Source: Bacteroidota bacterium | Lineage (GTDB): Bacteria; Bacteroidota; Bacteroidia; Cytophagales; Cytophagaceae | Direction of reading: 5' to 3' | Assembly (NCBI GenBank): GCA_023428135.1 | Contig: JAEYZG010000062.1 | Span: 434,001-498,000 of the forward strand | DNA: 64,000 nucleotides | Shown here: piece by piece, positions 36,251 to 45,036 of the stretch | Layout of the letters: the number at the start of each line of letters is the position of its first letter | How positions within the stretch are numbered: the stretch's first letter is position 1 | The notes under the pieces: model-generated | Told to the model about the DNA's origin: nothing | Databases searched by the model: none | Seen by the model: only the letters and a program-made list of their open reading frames with translations | Position numbers and translations under genes: made by a program

Positions 36251-37849
36251 TTATATTTTCCTTTCTGCTATCAGAAACATATTTGTCACCGGGTAATCCA
36301 TTAAAGAAAGATTTCCGTTTTCAATTCTATACAACTCAACTTTACCTTTAAACCTGTTCTCAACAATCCATGGATTTGAAAAGACTACAGATTGTGTGCT
36401 GACTTCAAATCCCGTATTTTCCATTTCAGCTTTCCATTCGCTGAAAGACCAGAAAGCAAAGGTTTCGTGCATCTCACTCATCCAGTTGTCTGTATAATCC
36501 TTTTTAGTTATGAACTCTGTTGCATCTCTGAGTGTAAGCTCAATTAAAGGTTGGCCATTCACACTTTTTTCCTGATATTCCAGTTGATATCCCTCCTTCT
36601 TTCTGAAGTCTCTTGCAAATCTTTTAAACCTTCCGTAAGTAGAAAGACCTGAAAGATATTTTGACAACTCTGTTCTTTCTGTAATCTCCAGTTCAAAATC
36701 ATCGTTCCTTCCATCATTCCTGTTCAGATTCATATAGACAATCTCCTCCTTATTCTCCGGTCCTACAACGTCTCTGTTGATCCATACGCCACCGATCATC
36801 AATTCGTCATAACGATTTTTAATGAACTTAATCAGGTCTTCTCTGGAGCCATAGGATTCAATCTCGTGCGTAAGCGAGGATGTAAAGATGGTGTTCATAG
36901 ATCTTTGGTCAAACACCAATCCGGTTACGGCATTTTTCTGAGCAAAAAAGACAAATGGATTCTGGAACTCTCCGTTATTCTTTCTTTGCTGGCAAATTTC
37001 AAACAGGTGTCGAGAAACTTCGATTCCATAAAAATCCGATTCTCTCAAACGTGCGTCCTGACAAGCAAGCTTAATCCATGAACCTACAGCACAACCTATA
37101 TCTCCTATTCTCCCCGGTTTCACATGAATTGCAGTGTCATTGTATTTCATCTCTGCTATTTCATCCATTTGCCTCACATAAGAGTTATAATCCCGTGTTG
37201 CAGTAATATCTCCGTCTTCTCCTACAATCTTATCACTAAACAATGTCCGGACCTTATCACCGACATTGTAGCGCAACCAGACATTATAAGATGCAGGATG
37301 AATATTACTAAGAAGATGCTTGTCTGTTCTCCAGTCTTCAGCTCCATTGGCAACATGTTCTACCAGATCCCAAGGCTGCTCCGTCATCATTTCCCAGGTA
37401 TTGACATCTTTCAACTCAGCAGGCAAAATTCTGTATCCCAGCTTTTGATACATTTCCATCACTGGAGTAGAACACACAACCACCGTATTTTCAGGCTTCA
37501 TGTCTATATGTCCGTCGCTTTCATGTCTAACCCTCTTGATTGTGTAGGTAGCAAAATCTTCTCTATTGCCTACATCTTCAATTCCATAGATGTAAGAAGG
37601 AATATTCAGATTATCTGAAAAGCTTTCCAATGCTATTGCCCTGAGATAGAAAGGCAATGGGTTTCGTCTAGTATTAGAATGATTGGCAGATGTCACTGCA
37701 AAAACAATCGCTTTTATTTTTTTTGAAATACCAAGTGGATGGCCATAAACATCAGCTTCTTTTTCCAGGCCAGCCTGAATAATTCTATATAAATATTTAA
37801 ACTGAAAATCTGTTAACAGCTGATGACGACCTGGAAAAAGGATATACAT
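36251..37849 (-). CDS. Fusion of a degenerate nucleotidyltransferase-like domain with a SAM-dependent methyltransferase
   Basis: Residues about 1-190 begin 'MYILFPGRHQLLTDFQFKYL' and contain 'TSANHSNTRRNPLPFYLRAI', which parallels 'ARFQTPLLHEGH' and 'STRNPLDFYTRERM' of the NadM-Nudix protein encoded 6 kb away. The HxGH catalytic histidines of the adenylyltransferase fold are absent (LTDFQ in their place), so this domain is probably inactive or altered. Residues about 235-400 are a class I methyltransferase with motif I 'GDIGCAVGSWIK' (Asp250 to Gly256) and an acidic 'YGIEVSRHLF' loop. The C-terminal 130 residues are unassigned. The substrate is unknown. Single gene, no operon. Confidence 0.75.
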   Translation of the reverse strand: MYILFPGRHQLLTDFQFKYLYRIIQAGLEKEADVYGHPLGISKKIKAIVFAVTSANHSNTRRNPLPFYLRAIALESFSDNLNIPSYIYGIEDVGNREDFATYTIKRVRHESDGHIDMKPENTVVVCSTPVMEMYQKLGYRILPAELKDVNTWEMMTEQPWDLVEHVANGAEDWRTDKHLLSNIHPASYNVWLRYNVGDKVRTLFSDKIVGEDGDITATRDYNSYVRQMDEIAEMKYNDTAIHVKPGRIGDIGCAVGSWIKLACQDARLRESDFYGIEVSRHLFEICQQRKNNGEFQNPFVFFAQKNAVTGLVFDQRSMNTIFTSSLTHEIESYGSREDLIKFIKNRYDELMIGGVWINRDVVGPENKEEIVYMNLNRNDGRNDDFELEITERTELSKYLSGLSTYGRFKRFARDFRKKEGYQLEYQEKSVNGQPLIELTLRDATEFITKKDYTDNWMSEMHETFAFWSFSEWKAEMENTGFEVSTQSVVFSNPWIVENRFKGKVELYRIENGNLSLMDYPVTNMFLIAERKI

Positions 37850-37973
37850 AGACTTTAATATTTTAACAAAATTATATTGAAAAATTCATAATCAGAAGTT
37901 CTGATCTATATTCTGAAAACATGCACAATGTACTAATTTTAATATGAATTAAATGAAGCTTCTATAAAACAAA

Positions 37974-38004
37974 AAAAGGTGCATCGAATTACAATGCACC
38001 TTTT
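37974..38004 (-). terminator. Intrinsic terminator after the GH8 gene
   Basis: AAAAGGTGCAT (37974-37984) pairs with ATGCACCTTTT (37994-38004). Read on the minus strand it is followed by TTT, 26 bases after the stop codon of the GH8 composite gene. Confidence 0.88.
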
Positions 38005-38029
38005 CAAAAATAATTTTAACCTTTACAAA

Positions 38030-40690
38030 TTAATCTACTTTAACCAGTTTAATATACTGATTTCCGGAATCTAAATTGAGAATTAAACTATACACTCCCG
38101 GTATACAATCCGTATTGATTTTCCCGGATGTTTTTCCTGACTGAACGGTCTGACCATTTATATTAACCAAAGAGTAACTTACTTCTCCGCTTAACCCTTC
38201 AATTTCTACAAAGTTACTGAAAGGATTAGGATAATATTTTAGTCCGGAAATATTTCCATTTGGTATCCCAGCTACAACAGGAAGCTCTTTAAGAAGCATT
38301 GTTCCAAAGAGGGAAGGGTTTTGCCAGGCATCATCATTAACTGAAGCCCACGACATTTTTCCATCACGACCACCTCCGTTGTCATCATCGTTAATATGAA
38401 TATCAAACCCATGTAATTGACCAGCAAGAGGAGAAGCCAGAAGCGTAGACCATGGAATTCTAACCTCAAATACATATCCTTTTGTTGTAGATTTCATGGT
38501 ATAATTAATTCCTGTCACAGATCTTCCTGTAGGATTTGAAGATACAGAAGTACTATTCCATCTGAAAGTATACTGTGCATCGTTATTCTGGTAATTTGAT
38601 GGTTTATTATTTCCTATATCGAAAAATAACTCAATAGCATCATCTTCATATACAGGATCGCTATCACTGATTTTTATATCATCTGTAATATCTGCGAAAA
38701 GATAGAAATACTGATCATTCCATAGAACCTTGAATGTTCCTGACAAATCAGCGGGACTAGATATTGTAGGCAATATAACCTTAGTAATGCTTTTCTCAGC
38801 GGCACTACTCCATATATCATCTTCCTCACCATCGATAATAGGAGCTGTTGCTGTCCTGTAAACTGGAAGAAGATCTAATACATTAACCACAATTGTAGCT
38901 CTCGAACTTTCACAACCTTCTGCATTCGTCTGACTTACATAATAAGTAGTAGTTTCCACAGCAGATGTAGCAGGAGTTGGAGCCCCAGCCAGACTTGTTC
39001 CTCCTGTCTGAGTGGTATACCATTTCAGGTTGGTGCCTGAAGCTGTTAATGGTATTGATAGCTCTGACAATCCGTAAACAACAGGAGTCTGAACCGACGG
39101 TGCAGAAGGAGCTGCTTTTATAGTAACTTTAATTTCTGCCCTGGCACTTTCACAACCACTTCCTGTCTGAGAAACATAATAAGATGTGGTACCTGCTACC
39201 TGAGTGGAAGGAGTAGGCGCAACAGCAGATCCAGTTCCTCCTGTAGCTGAAGTGTACCATTTAAGATTTGTACCTGAAGCACTTAATGCTGTTGAGGCCA
39301 CTCCCTGACAATAAGAAACCGGAGAGACTGCAGTAGGTGCAGCAGTTGCCACTCCAACAGACACGGTTATCTGAGCACGAGGACTTTCACATCCATTGCC
39401 CGTTTGAGAAACCCAATAATTCTGAGTTCCGGTATTTGTAGTAGAAGGTGTAGGCGCTGTTGTGCTTGATGTACCACCTGTAGCTGCTGTATACCACTTT
39501 AAAGAAGTTCCTGAAGCAGTTAACGGAGAAGCCGGAGTTCCCTGACAATAATTTACTTGAGAAGTTACAACCGGAACGGCTGTCTGGATGACTGTAACAG
39601 TTATCGCTGCTCTTGGACTTTCACAATTACCGGAAGTCTGAGAGACATAATAAGTTTGAGTACCTGCAGAAGCTGTTGATGGTATTGGAGCTGTGGCAGA
39701 AGAAGTTCCGCCAGTTGGCACTGTATACCATTTTAAAGAGGTTCCTGTAGCTGTTAAAGCAGATGCAGTTGCGCCAAGACAATAGCTTACTGAAGAAGTT
39801 ACAACCGGTGCTGAACTCTGAATAACAGTTACAGTGATACTTGCTCTTGGACCTTCACATCCTCCTGATGATTGAGAGACATAAAAAGTCTGAGTCCCCG
39901 CAACTGTTGTTGAAGGAACTGGCGCTGTTGTGCTTGATGTACCACCTGTTGCTACAGTATACCATTTCAAGGATGTGCCTGATGCAGCTAAAGCTGATGC
40001 GGTAGCACCCTGGCAATAACTAATGGAAGAAGTTACAGCAGGAGCTGCAGGTAACTGAGATACATTAACCGTTATACTTGCTCTTGGACTTTCACATCCA
40101 CCTGTAGTCTGAGACACATAATAAGTTTGAGCGCCAGTTGAACTTGTAGAAGGTGTTGGCGCACTTGTACTGGAAGTTCCTCCGGTTGCCTGCATATACC
40201 ATTTTAAAGAGGTTCCTGTGGCTGTTAAAGCTGATGCTGATGCTCCCTGACAATAATTTAATGGTGAAGTAACTGTTGGTGCAGCTGGCTGAGAAACAGT
40301 AACAGTTATACTCACTCTTGAACTTTCACATCCATTGGTAGTCTGAGACACATAATAAGTTTGAGTGCCAGTTGAACTTGTAGAAGGTGTAGGTGCAGTT
40401 GCACTGGAAGTTCCCCCGGTTGCCTGAGTATACCATTTTAAAGAGGTTCCTGTGGCTGTTAAAGCGGAAGCGGTAGCTCCCTGACAATAATTAACATTGG
40501 CAGTCACCGCTGGGGCTGATGGCAAACTATTTACTGTGATTGTTCTTGATGCGGAAGTAGTGACTGCATTATTGTTGTCATACGCTTTTGCTGTAACAGT
40601 GAGTGTACCAGCCGGAGCATTAGTCCAGTTGTATGAATATGGTGAAGAAGTGATAGTTGTGATTAATGTATTTCCATTATAAAACTCCAC
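38030..40690 (-). CDS. Downstream part of the disrupted GH8 gene: Ig-like repeats, CBM9-like domain, T9SS tail
   Basis: The segment starts with the remainder of a bacterial Ig-like domain ('VEFYNGNTLITTITSSPYSY', GTG at 40690 is in frame but not a natural start). Seven repeats of about 80 residues follow (residues about 58-605), each with a 'YCQG...SGTSLKWYT...YYVSQT...GCES.R' pattern, the CHU_C-type Ig-like module; the seventh lacks the first Cys. Residues about 612-800 are a CBM9-like carbohydrate-binding domain ('PIIDGEEDDIWSSA', 'DDAIELFFDIGN'), and the last 80 are a T9SS sorting domain ('LKYYPNPFSNFVEIEG'). Alone it would not be exported, lacking a signal peptide. Confidence 0.75.
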   Translation of the reverse strand: MEFYNGNTLITTITSSPYSYNWTNAPAGTLTVTAKAYDNNNAVTTSASRTITVNSLPSAPAVTANVNYCQGATASALTATGTSLKWYTQATGGTSSATAPTPSTSSTGTQTYYVSQTTNGCESSRVSITVTVSQPAAPTVTSPLNYCQGASASALTATGTSLKWYMQATGGTSSTSAPTPSTSSTGAQTYYVSQTTGGCESPRASITVNVSQLPAAPAVTSSISYCQGATASALAASGTSLKWYTVATGGTSSTTAPVPSTTVAGTQTFYVSQSSGGCEGPRASITVTVIQSSAPVVTSSVSYCLGATASALTATGTSLKWYTVPTGGTSSATAPIPSTASAGTQTYYVSQTSGNCESPRAAITVTVIQTAVPVVTSQVNYCQGTPASPLTASGTSLKWYTAATGGTSSTTAPTPSTTNTGTQNYWVSQTGNGCESPRAQITVSVGVATAAPTAVSPVSYCQGVASTALSASGTNLKWYTSATGGTGSAVAPTPSTQVAGTTSYYVSQTGSGCESARAEIKVTIKAAPSAPSVQTPVVYGLSELSIPLTASGTNLKWYTTQTGGTSLAGAPTPATSAVETTTYYVSQTNAEGCESSRATIVVNVLDLLPVYRTATAPIIDGEEDDIWSSAAEKSITKVILPTISSPADLSGTFKVLWNDQYFYLFADITDDIKISDSDPVYEDDAIELFFDIGNNKPSNYQNNDAQYTFRWNSTSVSSNPTGRSVTGINYTMKSTTKGYVFEVRIPWSTLLASPLAGQLHGFDIHINDDDNGGGRDGKMSWASVNDDAWQNPSLFGTMLLKELPVVAGIPNGNISGLKYYPNPFSNFVEIEGLSGEVSYSLVNINGQTVQSGKTSGKINTDCIPGVYSLILNLDSGNQYIKLVKVD
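38880..40520 (-). repeat. Seven tandem Ig-like module repeats (about 235-240 bp each)
   Basis: Seven direct repeats of an Ig-like module inside the GH8 gene. Neighbouring copies share long near-identical stretches at the DNA level (for example 'taccattttaaagaggttcc' recurs), so copy number could change by recombination. Confidence 0.85.
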
Positions 40691-40729
40691 TTTGCTGATT
40701 GTACCATCTGAGTCAGTGGCATTTACTAC

Positions 40730-41902
40730 CTAAGAAATGCTTGCGCCCAGACAAACTGAAATATTTCCTGACGGAGTAGTTAAAGATACTGTTGGAGATG
40801 CATTGCTTGTTCCACCTGCCTGATACGGATTCCAGAAATTTCCTGTTTGTACAAACAATCCAATCATTTGAAGGATTTTTGAGAAGTAGTTCGGGGCCAG
40901 ATTACTGTTTTTATTCTCCGTATACATTGCATTGCAGAAAGTCTGGTGAGCGGATGTATTGGAAGCTGCTAAAGACATGGCACCTACAGGACCCACAAAT
41001 GCTGAATTATGAAATCCTGAGCCACTGCCATCATGATTCAAATTATCTCCTCCTTGCACAGAACCAGCTCCTCCCTTTCCTATCCATAAGTCTGCCTGCT
41101 TGTTAATGATCGTCTGCATCCCTGAAGCTGCCGGACCAAACCATATATAGTTAGTTGCCTGTCTCCAGGGAGCTCGGCAGGCATCGAATCCGAATTTATC
41201 AGGAGCAGTTCCCGAACCTTGACATGAACCACTCGGAGGTCCTTCTGGTGTACACCAGTTAGTGGCCAAACCAGAAGAAGGATGTGCATTGTTTATGAGT
41301 AAAGCTTCTGTTTTTGCTACAACATTATCCCAAAATGCATTATCTGCATTTCCATTTTCTGCCATAAACACCTTAAATACCCTGGCATATCCGGGAGCCT
41401 GATAAGAGGGGTTTCGACAAGCAGGCTTCCACATATCTCCATGTTCAAAAGTTCCATCAGACTTATTGATTTCCCAGTCCTTTATAGCCTTTATTAAAGC
41501 TACAGCGTCTGTTTTGTAATTGTGAGGAGAAGTTGTATTAGGCCATTGATAATTCGCTACAATTAATGCCATTGCAGCATCCAACTCAGCATCTGTAGCT
41601 CCATTCTGCCCAATGACACTATTACATCCGGAAATCTTCCAATGCATCACGCCATGGGAATTTCTATGTTGTTTATAATAAGCCCAAAGCCTGTTAAACA
41701 AATCCTTGTCTGCTGCATAAGCAGCCAGCAACATTCCATATCCGATACCTTCGGAAACTGTTTCGCTTGTATTATCAAATTTAACTCGTGCCTTATCGCT
41801 CCCACAATTTTCCACATAATCCGTTTTCCATTGATTATATATCGAAGCTACTTCAGATGCTTTGCCATAACTTCCGCTAGCGGGTAAATTTGATGGCATC
41901 AT
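40730..41902 (-). CDS. GH8 endoglucanase catalytic part of the disrupted gene
   Basis: This open segment carries the whole glycoside hydrolase family 8 domain: the proton-donor Glu in 'ETVSEGIGYGMLLAAYAAD', the Asp in 'QNGATDAELDAAMALI', and 'FGFDACRAPWRQATNYIWFG', all in the expected order. GH8 enzymes cut beta-1,4-glucan chains such as cellulose or chitosan with inversion. The frame reads further upstream to 'QTQINTPSG' without a start; the true start lies in another phase at 42039. It ends at the TAG at 40730 inside the first Ig-like domain. If made alone from the internal ATG it would lack both a signal peptide and the T9SS tail. Confidence 0.8.
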   Translation of the reverse strand: MMPSNLPASGSYGKASEVASIYNQWKTDYVENCGSDKARVKFDNTSETVSEGIGYGMLLAAYAADKDLFNRLWAYYKQHRNSHGVMHWKISGCNSVIGQNGATDAELDAAMALIVANYQWPNTTSPHNYKTDAVALIKAIKDWEINKSDGTFEHGDMWKPACRNPSYQAPGYARVFKVFMAENGNADNAFWDNVVAKTEALLINNAHPSSGLATNWCTPEGPPSGSCQGSGTAPDKFGFDACRAPWRQATNYIWFGPAASGMQTIINKQADLWIGKGGAGSVQGGDNLNHDGSGSGFHNSAFVGPVGAMSLAASNTSAHQTFCNAMYTENKNSNLAPNYFSKILQMIGLFVQTGNFWNPYQAGGTSNASPTVSLTTPSGNISVCLGASIS

Positions 41903-42039
41903 TCCATATTCATAGGATGTATTGGAACCGAATGGTTTAGTTGCACCAGATGGAGTGTTAATCTGAGTCTGCCCTACTTTGGAAGTAGCATAATAGCAAC
42001 GAAAACAAAGATGATCTTTTCGATTTTAGAGTATCTCAT

Positions 42040-42379
42040 TTCGAAACTTTTTAATTAGAGGATGAGAATTTTATACTTTTTCAGACGTAAATGTAATCAT
42101 TAAAATATAATTTTTACTAGAAAAATTTGACCTTTTCAATCAACTCAATGTATTTAACTGATAATAAATTGGATAGTTTATATATTTCAGAAAAGAATTA
42201 AAAGGAAAGTTCTTCTTACCCAATAACTAAAAAGCTCAGAAAAATCAGTAAAAATTTGAGGAAGAAATATGCTTTTGTGGGTAAGAAATATTGTCTCCTG
42301 AAAAAAATATCATCAGTGATTTAAAAAATATCAAATTAAAAAATCCGGGATTCGCCTTCCCGGATTTTCAATTTTGGAG
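42040..42379. other. Non-coding gap with a 10-bp inverted repeat
   Basis: No gene seen in these 340 bases. Arms TTCTTACCCA (42213-42222) and TGGGTAAGAA (42278-42287) are perfectly complementary and 55 bases apart. The stretch holds the promoter region of the GH8 gene; a terminator for nadV lies at 42340-42368. Confidence 0.45.
42340..42368 (-). terminator. Intrinsic terminator after nadV
   Basis: AAAATCCGGGA pairs with TCCCGGATTTT (loop 7 nt), with T-rich continuation on the minus strand, just after the nadV stop. Confidence 0.9.
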
Positions 42380-43828
42380 TTATACATTCACCTGAGATTC
42401 ATTTAAAATCACAGCATTTTGCCTTATCTCTTCAAAAGTATATTCCTTAACAAGTTTTCCATTTTCAAAAACTGTTTCAAGAATATCCTTACTTTCCGGA
42501 TGTTGATCAACATTAACAGTCTGATATCCTGATTCATCTTTTATCAATTTCAAAATCCCTGACTTTGACTTTTTAAAAGAAGGTGCAAGTTGACCGTTTC
42601 TATCCATTTCAATAGGAGATTTCTTCACATTTCTTCCCTTCCCATTGATTTCAGCATAAGCACATTTCAATGCGAATTTCTGTGTATCCCTGTCAACTTT
42701 CTGAAGCAATGCGCCACCCATACCCAGTACAAGGTTTTCAGCTGAAATACCATTTTGCCTTAATGCTTCATAGATATCAATAATAGATTCGTAGTTGATA
42801 CCATCACCCTGAATGACCCTTACCTGTGGTGGTAAAACTTTAAAACCTTTCTCATTGGTTTTATATCCAAACTGTTTAAACAGTACTTCAAATACCTTTA
42901 ACAAAGTCATCACCGGATCTCCTGAATCTGGGCGGATTACAAGTACTCCGTTTCTTTCAAGCACTTTATCCTTTAATTGATCGCCCCAGTATTCTTCACA
43001 TGCCCGGAATATATTATATGAATCAGAAACACAAGCTACTATTCCGGAAGGGAAAGTCTCAATCACATGACGAAGTATATTCAATTCTCCCTCCTCTCCT
43101 AAAAGTGTACATATAGAGTGCTCTGTTGCGGGAATGGATAATCCATAGACTTTATCAGCACCATAATATCTTTTCGCAAAAACAGAAGCCTGAATGGTAT
43201 CACTTCCATTAAAATTTATCAGGTGCGCCAGTCCACCGCTTTCGACAGAACTGACACCTCTGAATCCAAAATCATTCAGAACAAAATCAATTCCTGCTTC
43301 GGCACCTATACTAGTTGTTGCATTATAATATTTAGAAATGACTTTCTTTATTTCTCTTGACAAAGTAGCAACGGTCATCGGATACCAAACCTGCATTAAT
43401 AAGCTCTCCAGAAAATTAGACAGCCAGAAGCATTTGGGATCTGTGTTTTCTATGGTCATCAACAGATTGTGCACCGGCACAGCAGTTCCTTCGGGAACAG
43501 CCTTTATTCTGACAGGAAGTTTACCTCTATGTGCATTCAGGATATAATCAAAGATGCTTCTGTCAAAAACATCATTTCTCCCGAATACCTGATGCATCAA
43601 AGCTTCAGCTTCATCAATTCCTTCTTTTGTAATGACCTGTCCCTCGAGGTATTCTTTAATAAAGTATTGCAGACCAAAGAAGACAGTCTCTTCAAATTTA
43701 CCTCCCCTGCTTTCCAGGTAAGAATAAATTTTGGTTGTTCCGGGATAATAAAGTTTATGGTGAGAATATTTATAAGCATCTGCTAACAGTATCAGATTTT
43801 CTTTTCTTTTTAACATTGAAGGTATCAT
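42380..43828 (-). CDS. nadV: Nicotinamide phosphoribosyltransferase
   Basis: A 482-residue protein with 'YKYSHHKLYYPGTTKIYSYL' near the start, 'VLNDFGFRGVSSVESGGLAH', 'VYGLSIPATEHSICT', and 'VLVIRPDSGDPV', the signature residues of nicotinamide phosphoribosyltransferases. It converts nicotinamide and PRPP to nicotinamide mononucleotide (NMN) in the cytoplasm, the first step of the short salvage route to NAD. The next upstream gene encodes the NMN adenylyltransferase that completes the route. A second possible start, 'MLKRKENLIL', lies four codons in. Confidence 0.93.
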   Translation of the reverse strand: MIPSMLKRKENLILLADAYKYSHHKLYYPGTTKIYSYLESRGGKFEETVFFGLQYFIKEYLEGQVITKEGIDEAEALMHQVFGRNDVFDRSIFDYILNAHRGKLPVRIKAVPEGTAVPVHNLLMTIENTDPKCFWLSNFLESLLMQVWYPMTVATLSREIKKVISKYYNATTSIGAEAGIDFVLNDFGFRGVSSVESGGLAHLINFNGSDTIQASVFAKRYYGADKVYGLSIPATEHSICTLLGEEGELNILRHVIETFPSGIVACVSDSYNIFRACEEYWGDQLKDKVLERNGVLVIRPDSGDPVMTLLKVFEVLFKQFGYKTNEKGFKVLPPQVRVIQGDGINYESIIDIYEALRQNGISAENLVLGMGGALLQKVDRDTQKFALKCAYAEINGKGRNVKKSPIEMDRNGQLAPSFKKSKSGILKLIKDESGYQTVNVDQHPESKDILETVFENGKLVKEYTFEEIRQNAVILNESQVNV

Positions 43829-43924
43829 AGCTATTGGGGTTTATATCATTCCTTAAAAATTATCTATTATACGTTAGGCCAGATCCTATGCAAGGCTTAG
43901 GATGACCAAGGAGAGTGTATCCTT

Positions 43925-43965
43925 TCAGTTTTAACTTTAAGCTTTCCGCTTTAAGCTTACTTACC
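43925..43965 (+). repeat. Low-complexity tandem repeat near a gene end
   Basis: CAGTTTTAACTTTAAGCTTTCCGCTTTAAGCTT-type units with a period near 7-14 bp, running into the last codons of the NadM-Nudix gene. Same family as the tract at 14971-15014, which also overlaps a gene's 3' end. Confidence 0.6.
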
Positions 43966-44868
43966 ACTTAAAACTTTACAGTATTTATTAACAAGATATT
44001 GCAACTGAGGAAAATGCTCATCAACAATTTCATTATTTTCTATCATCGCAGGAATCTTGTTTAATGATATCCATTCTGCTTCGTCAAGGTCATCAGATCC
44101 TTTGATTTCACCATAGATATAGGTACAGCTAAACATCAAAGTAATGATCTTATCAGTCTCCTGTTTATATCTCCAGTCGTTAACCTTAAAAGATTTTTCA
44201 TACCGCATTTCATCCACTTCAATTTGTCCGCACTCTTCATGCAATTCCCTTAGTGCAGCAGATTCAAAATCATTATCTGTCGGATCAGAGAAGCCACCAG
44301 GCAGTCGCCACTTGCCTTCTGAATTTCTTCTTCCCAATAATATTCTGGTATAATCATCTTTAAAAAGAGCTACATCAAGAGTAGCATACACAGAAGGATA
44401 TCTGTTATAATTGGCATAGATAATTCCACAACGGAAGTCTTCTGAATCCATTACCCTGTCGCAGATCTGATCTCTCAGACTGGTGCCGCTGAAGTCCTTC
44501 GTCTGCGGAATTTCCTGCACTTCATTTTTACCGGAATAGTAAGGAATAAAACTATCTCTGCTTCCGTAAAGAATGACATGTTCATTGTTAAAAGTAATGG
44601 ATAACAATGAATCCAGATTAGTGGACCATGTTGCATCATTCCTGCAATCAGCCAGTGGCAGTACTACAATTTCAGGAAATTCTTTCTTTACCATACGTTC
44701 CCTAGTGTAAAAATCCAGAGGGTTTCTGGTACTGCCTTTCACAGAACTTACGCCCAAAACAATCACAACTTTGTTGTGTCTTTGTCGCACATAATTGATC
44801 AGGTCGAAATGACCTTCGTGCAAAAGCGGAGTCTGAAATCTTGCTATTATTACCCCTGTTGTTTTCAT
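43957..44868 (-). CDS. Bifunctional NMN adenylyltransferase / Nudix hydrolase (NadM-Nudix)
   Basis: Residues 1 to about 165 form the adenylyltransferase: 'ARFQTPLLHEGHFDLINYV' holds the HxGH motif, and 'STRNPLDFYTRERM' and 'DFSGTSLRDQI' hold the substrate-binding residues. Residues about 170-303 are a Nudix domain with the box '...SAALRELHEECG'; the first Glu of the box is Asn here, the catalytic REUxEE core is intact. The enzyme makes NAD from NMN and ATP; the Nudix part probably degrades ADP-ribose to recycle it. Transcribed with nadV, 128 bp apart, with a palindrome upstream and the NrtR-like regulator next. Confidence 0.9.
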   Translation of the reverse strand: MKTTGVIIARFQTPLLHEGHFDLINYVRQRHNKVVIVLGVSSVKGSTRNPLDFYTRERMVKKEFPEIVVLPLADCRNDATWSTNLDSLLSITFNNEHVILYGSRDSFIPYYSGKNEVQEIPQTKDFSGTSLRDQICDRVMDSEDFRCGIIYANYNRYPSVYATLDVALFKDDYTRILLGRRNSEGKWRLPGGFSDPTDNDFESAALRELHEECGQIEVDEMRYEKSFKVNDWRYKQETDKIITLMFSCTYIYGEIKGSDDLDEAEWISLNKIPAMIENNEIVDEHFPQLQYLVNKYCKVLSGK

Positions 44869-44929
44869 AAAAAATAGTGTTTAAAATATGTATTTGTGTA
44901 AATATAACGCAAATTAAAAAATTAAATTT

Positions 44930-44955
44930 AATACACACAATATATTTTGTGTATT
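44930..44955. promoter_or_regulatory. Candidate operator palindrome upstream of the NAD salvage genes
   Basis: AATACACA (44930-44937) and TGTGTATT (44948-44955) form an inverted repeat with an AATATATT centre, 61 bases before the NadM-Nudix start; a second half-site-like TTTGTGTAAA lies near 44894-44903. It sits between the NAD salvage genes and the NrtR-like regulator gene, so it is a reasonable NrtR site; I did not match it to a published consensus. Confidence 0.5.
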
Positions 44956-45036
44956 TTTTACATTAATTATTGATAAAATAAATAAACTACTGGTTCACAA
45001 TAAATTCAGGATCAAAAAATATCTTCAAAAATAAAA

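Larger units (their letters stand above)
38030..42039 (-). pseudogene. Disrupted GH8 cellulase - Ig-like repeats - CBM9-like - T9SS tail gene
   Basis: One gene of about 1336 codons is interrupted twice. The signal peptide frame starts at ATG 42039 ('MRYSKIEKIIFVFVAIMLLP') and ends in TAG after 'LPK'; the mature frame 'VGQTQINTPSGATKPFGSN' continues in another phase, and restoring one A in the AAA run at 41978-41980 would rejoin them. A TAG at 40730-40732 then splits the frame between 'VCLGASIS' and 'VVNATDSDGTISKVEFY' with no phase change. The open frames on either side remain otherwise intact, so damage is recent, or these are sequence errors. As written the protein could be made only by frameshift correction and stop readthrough. 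Confidence 0.8.
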
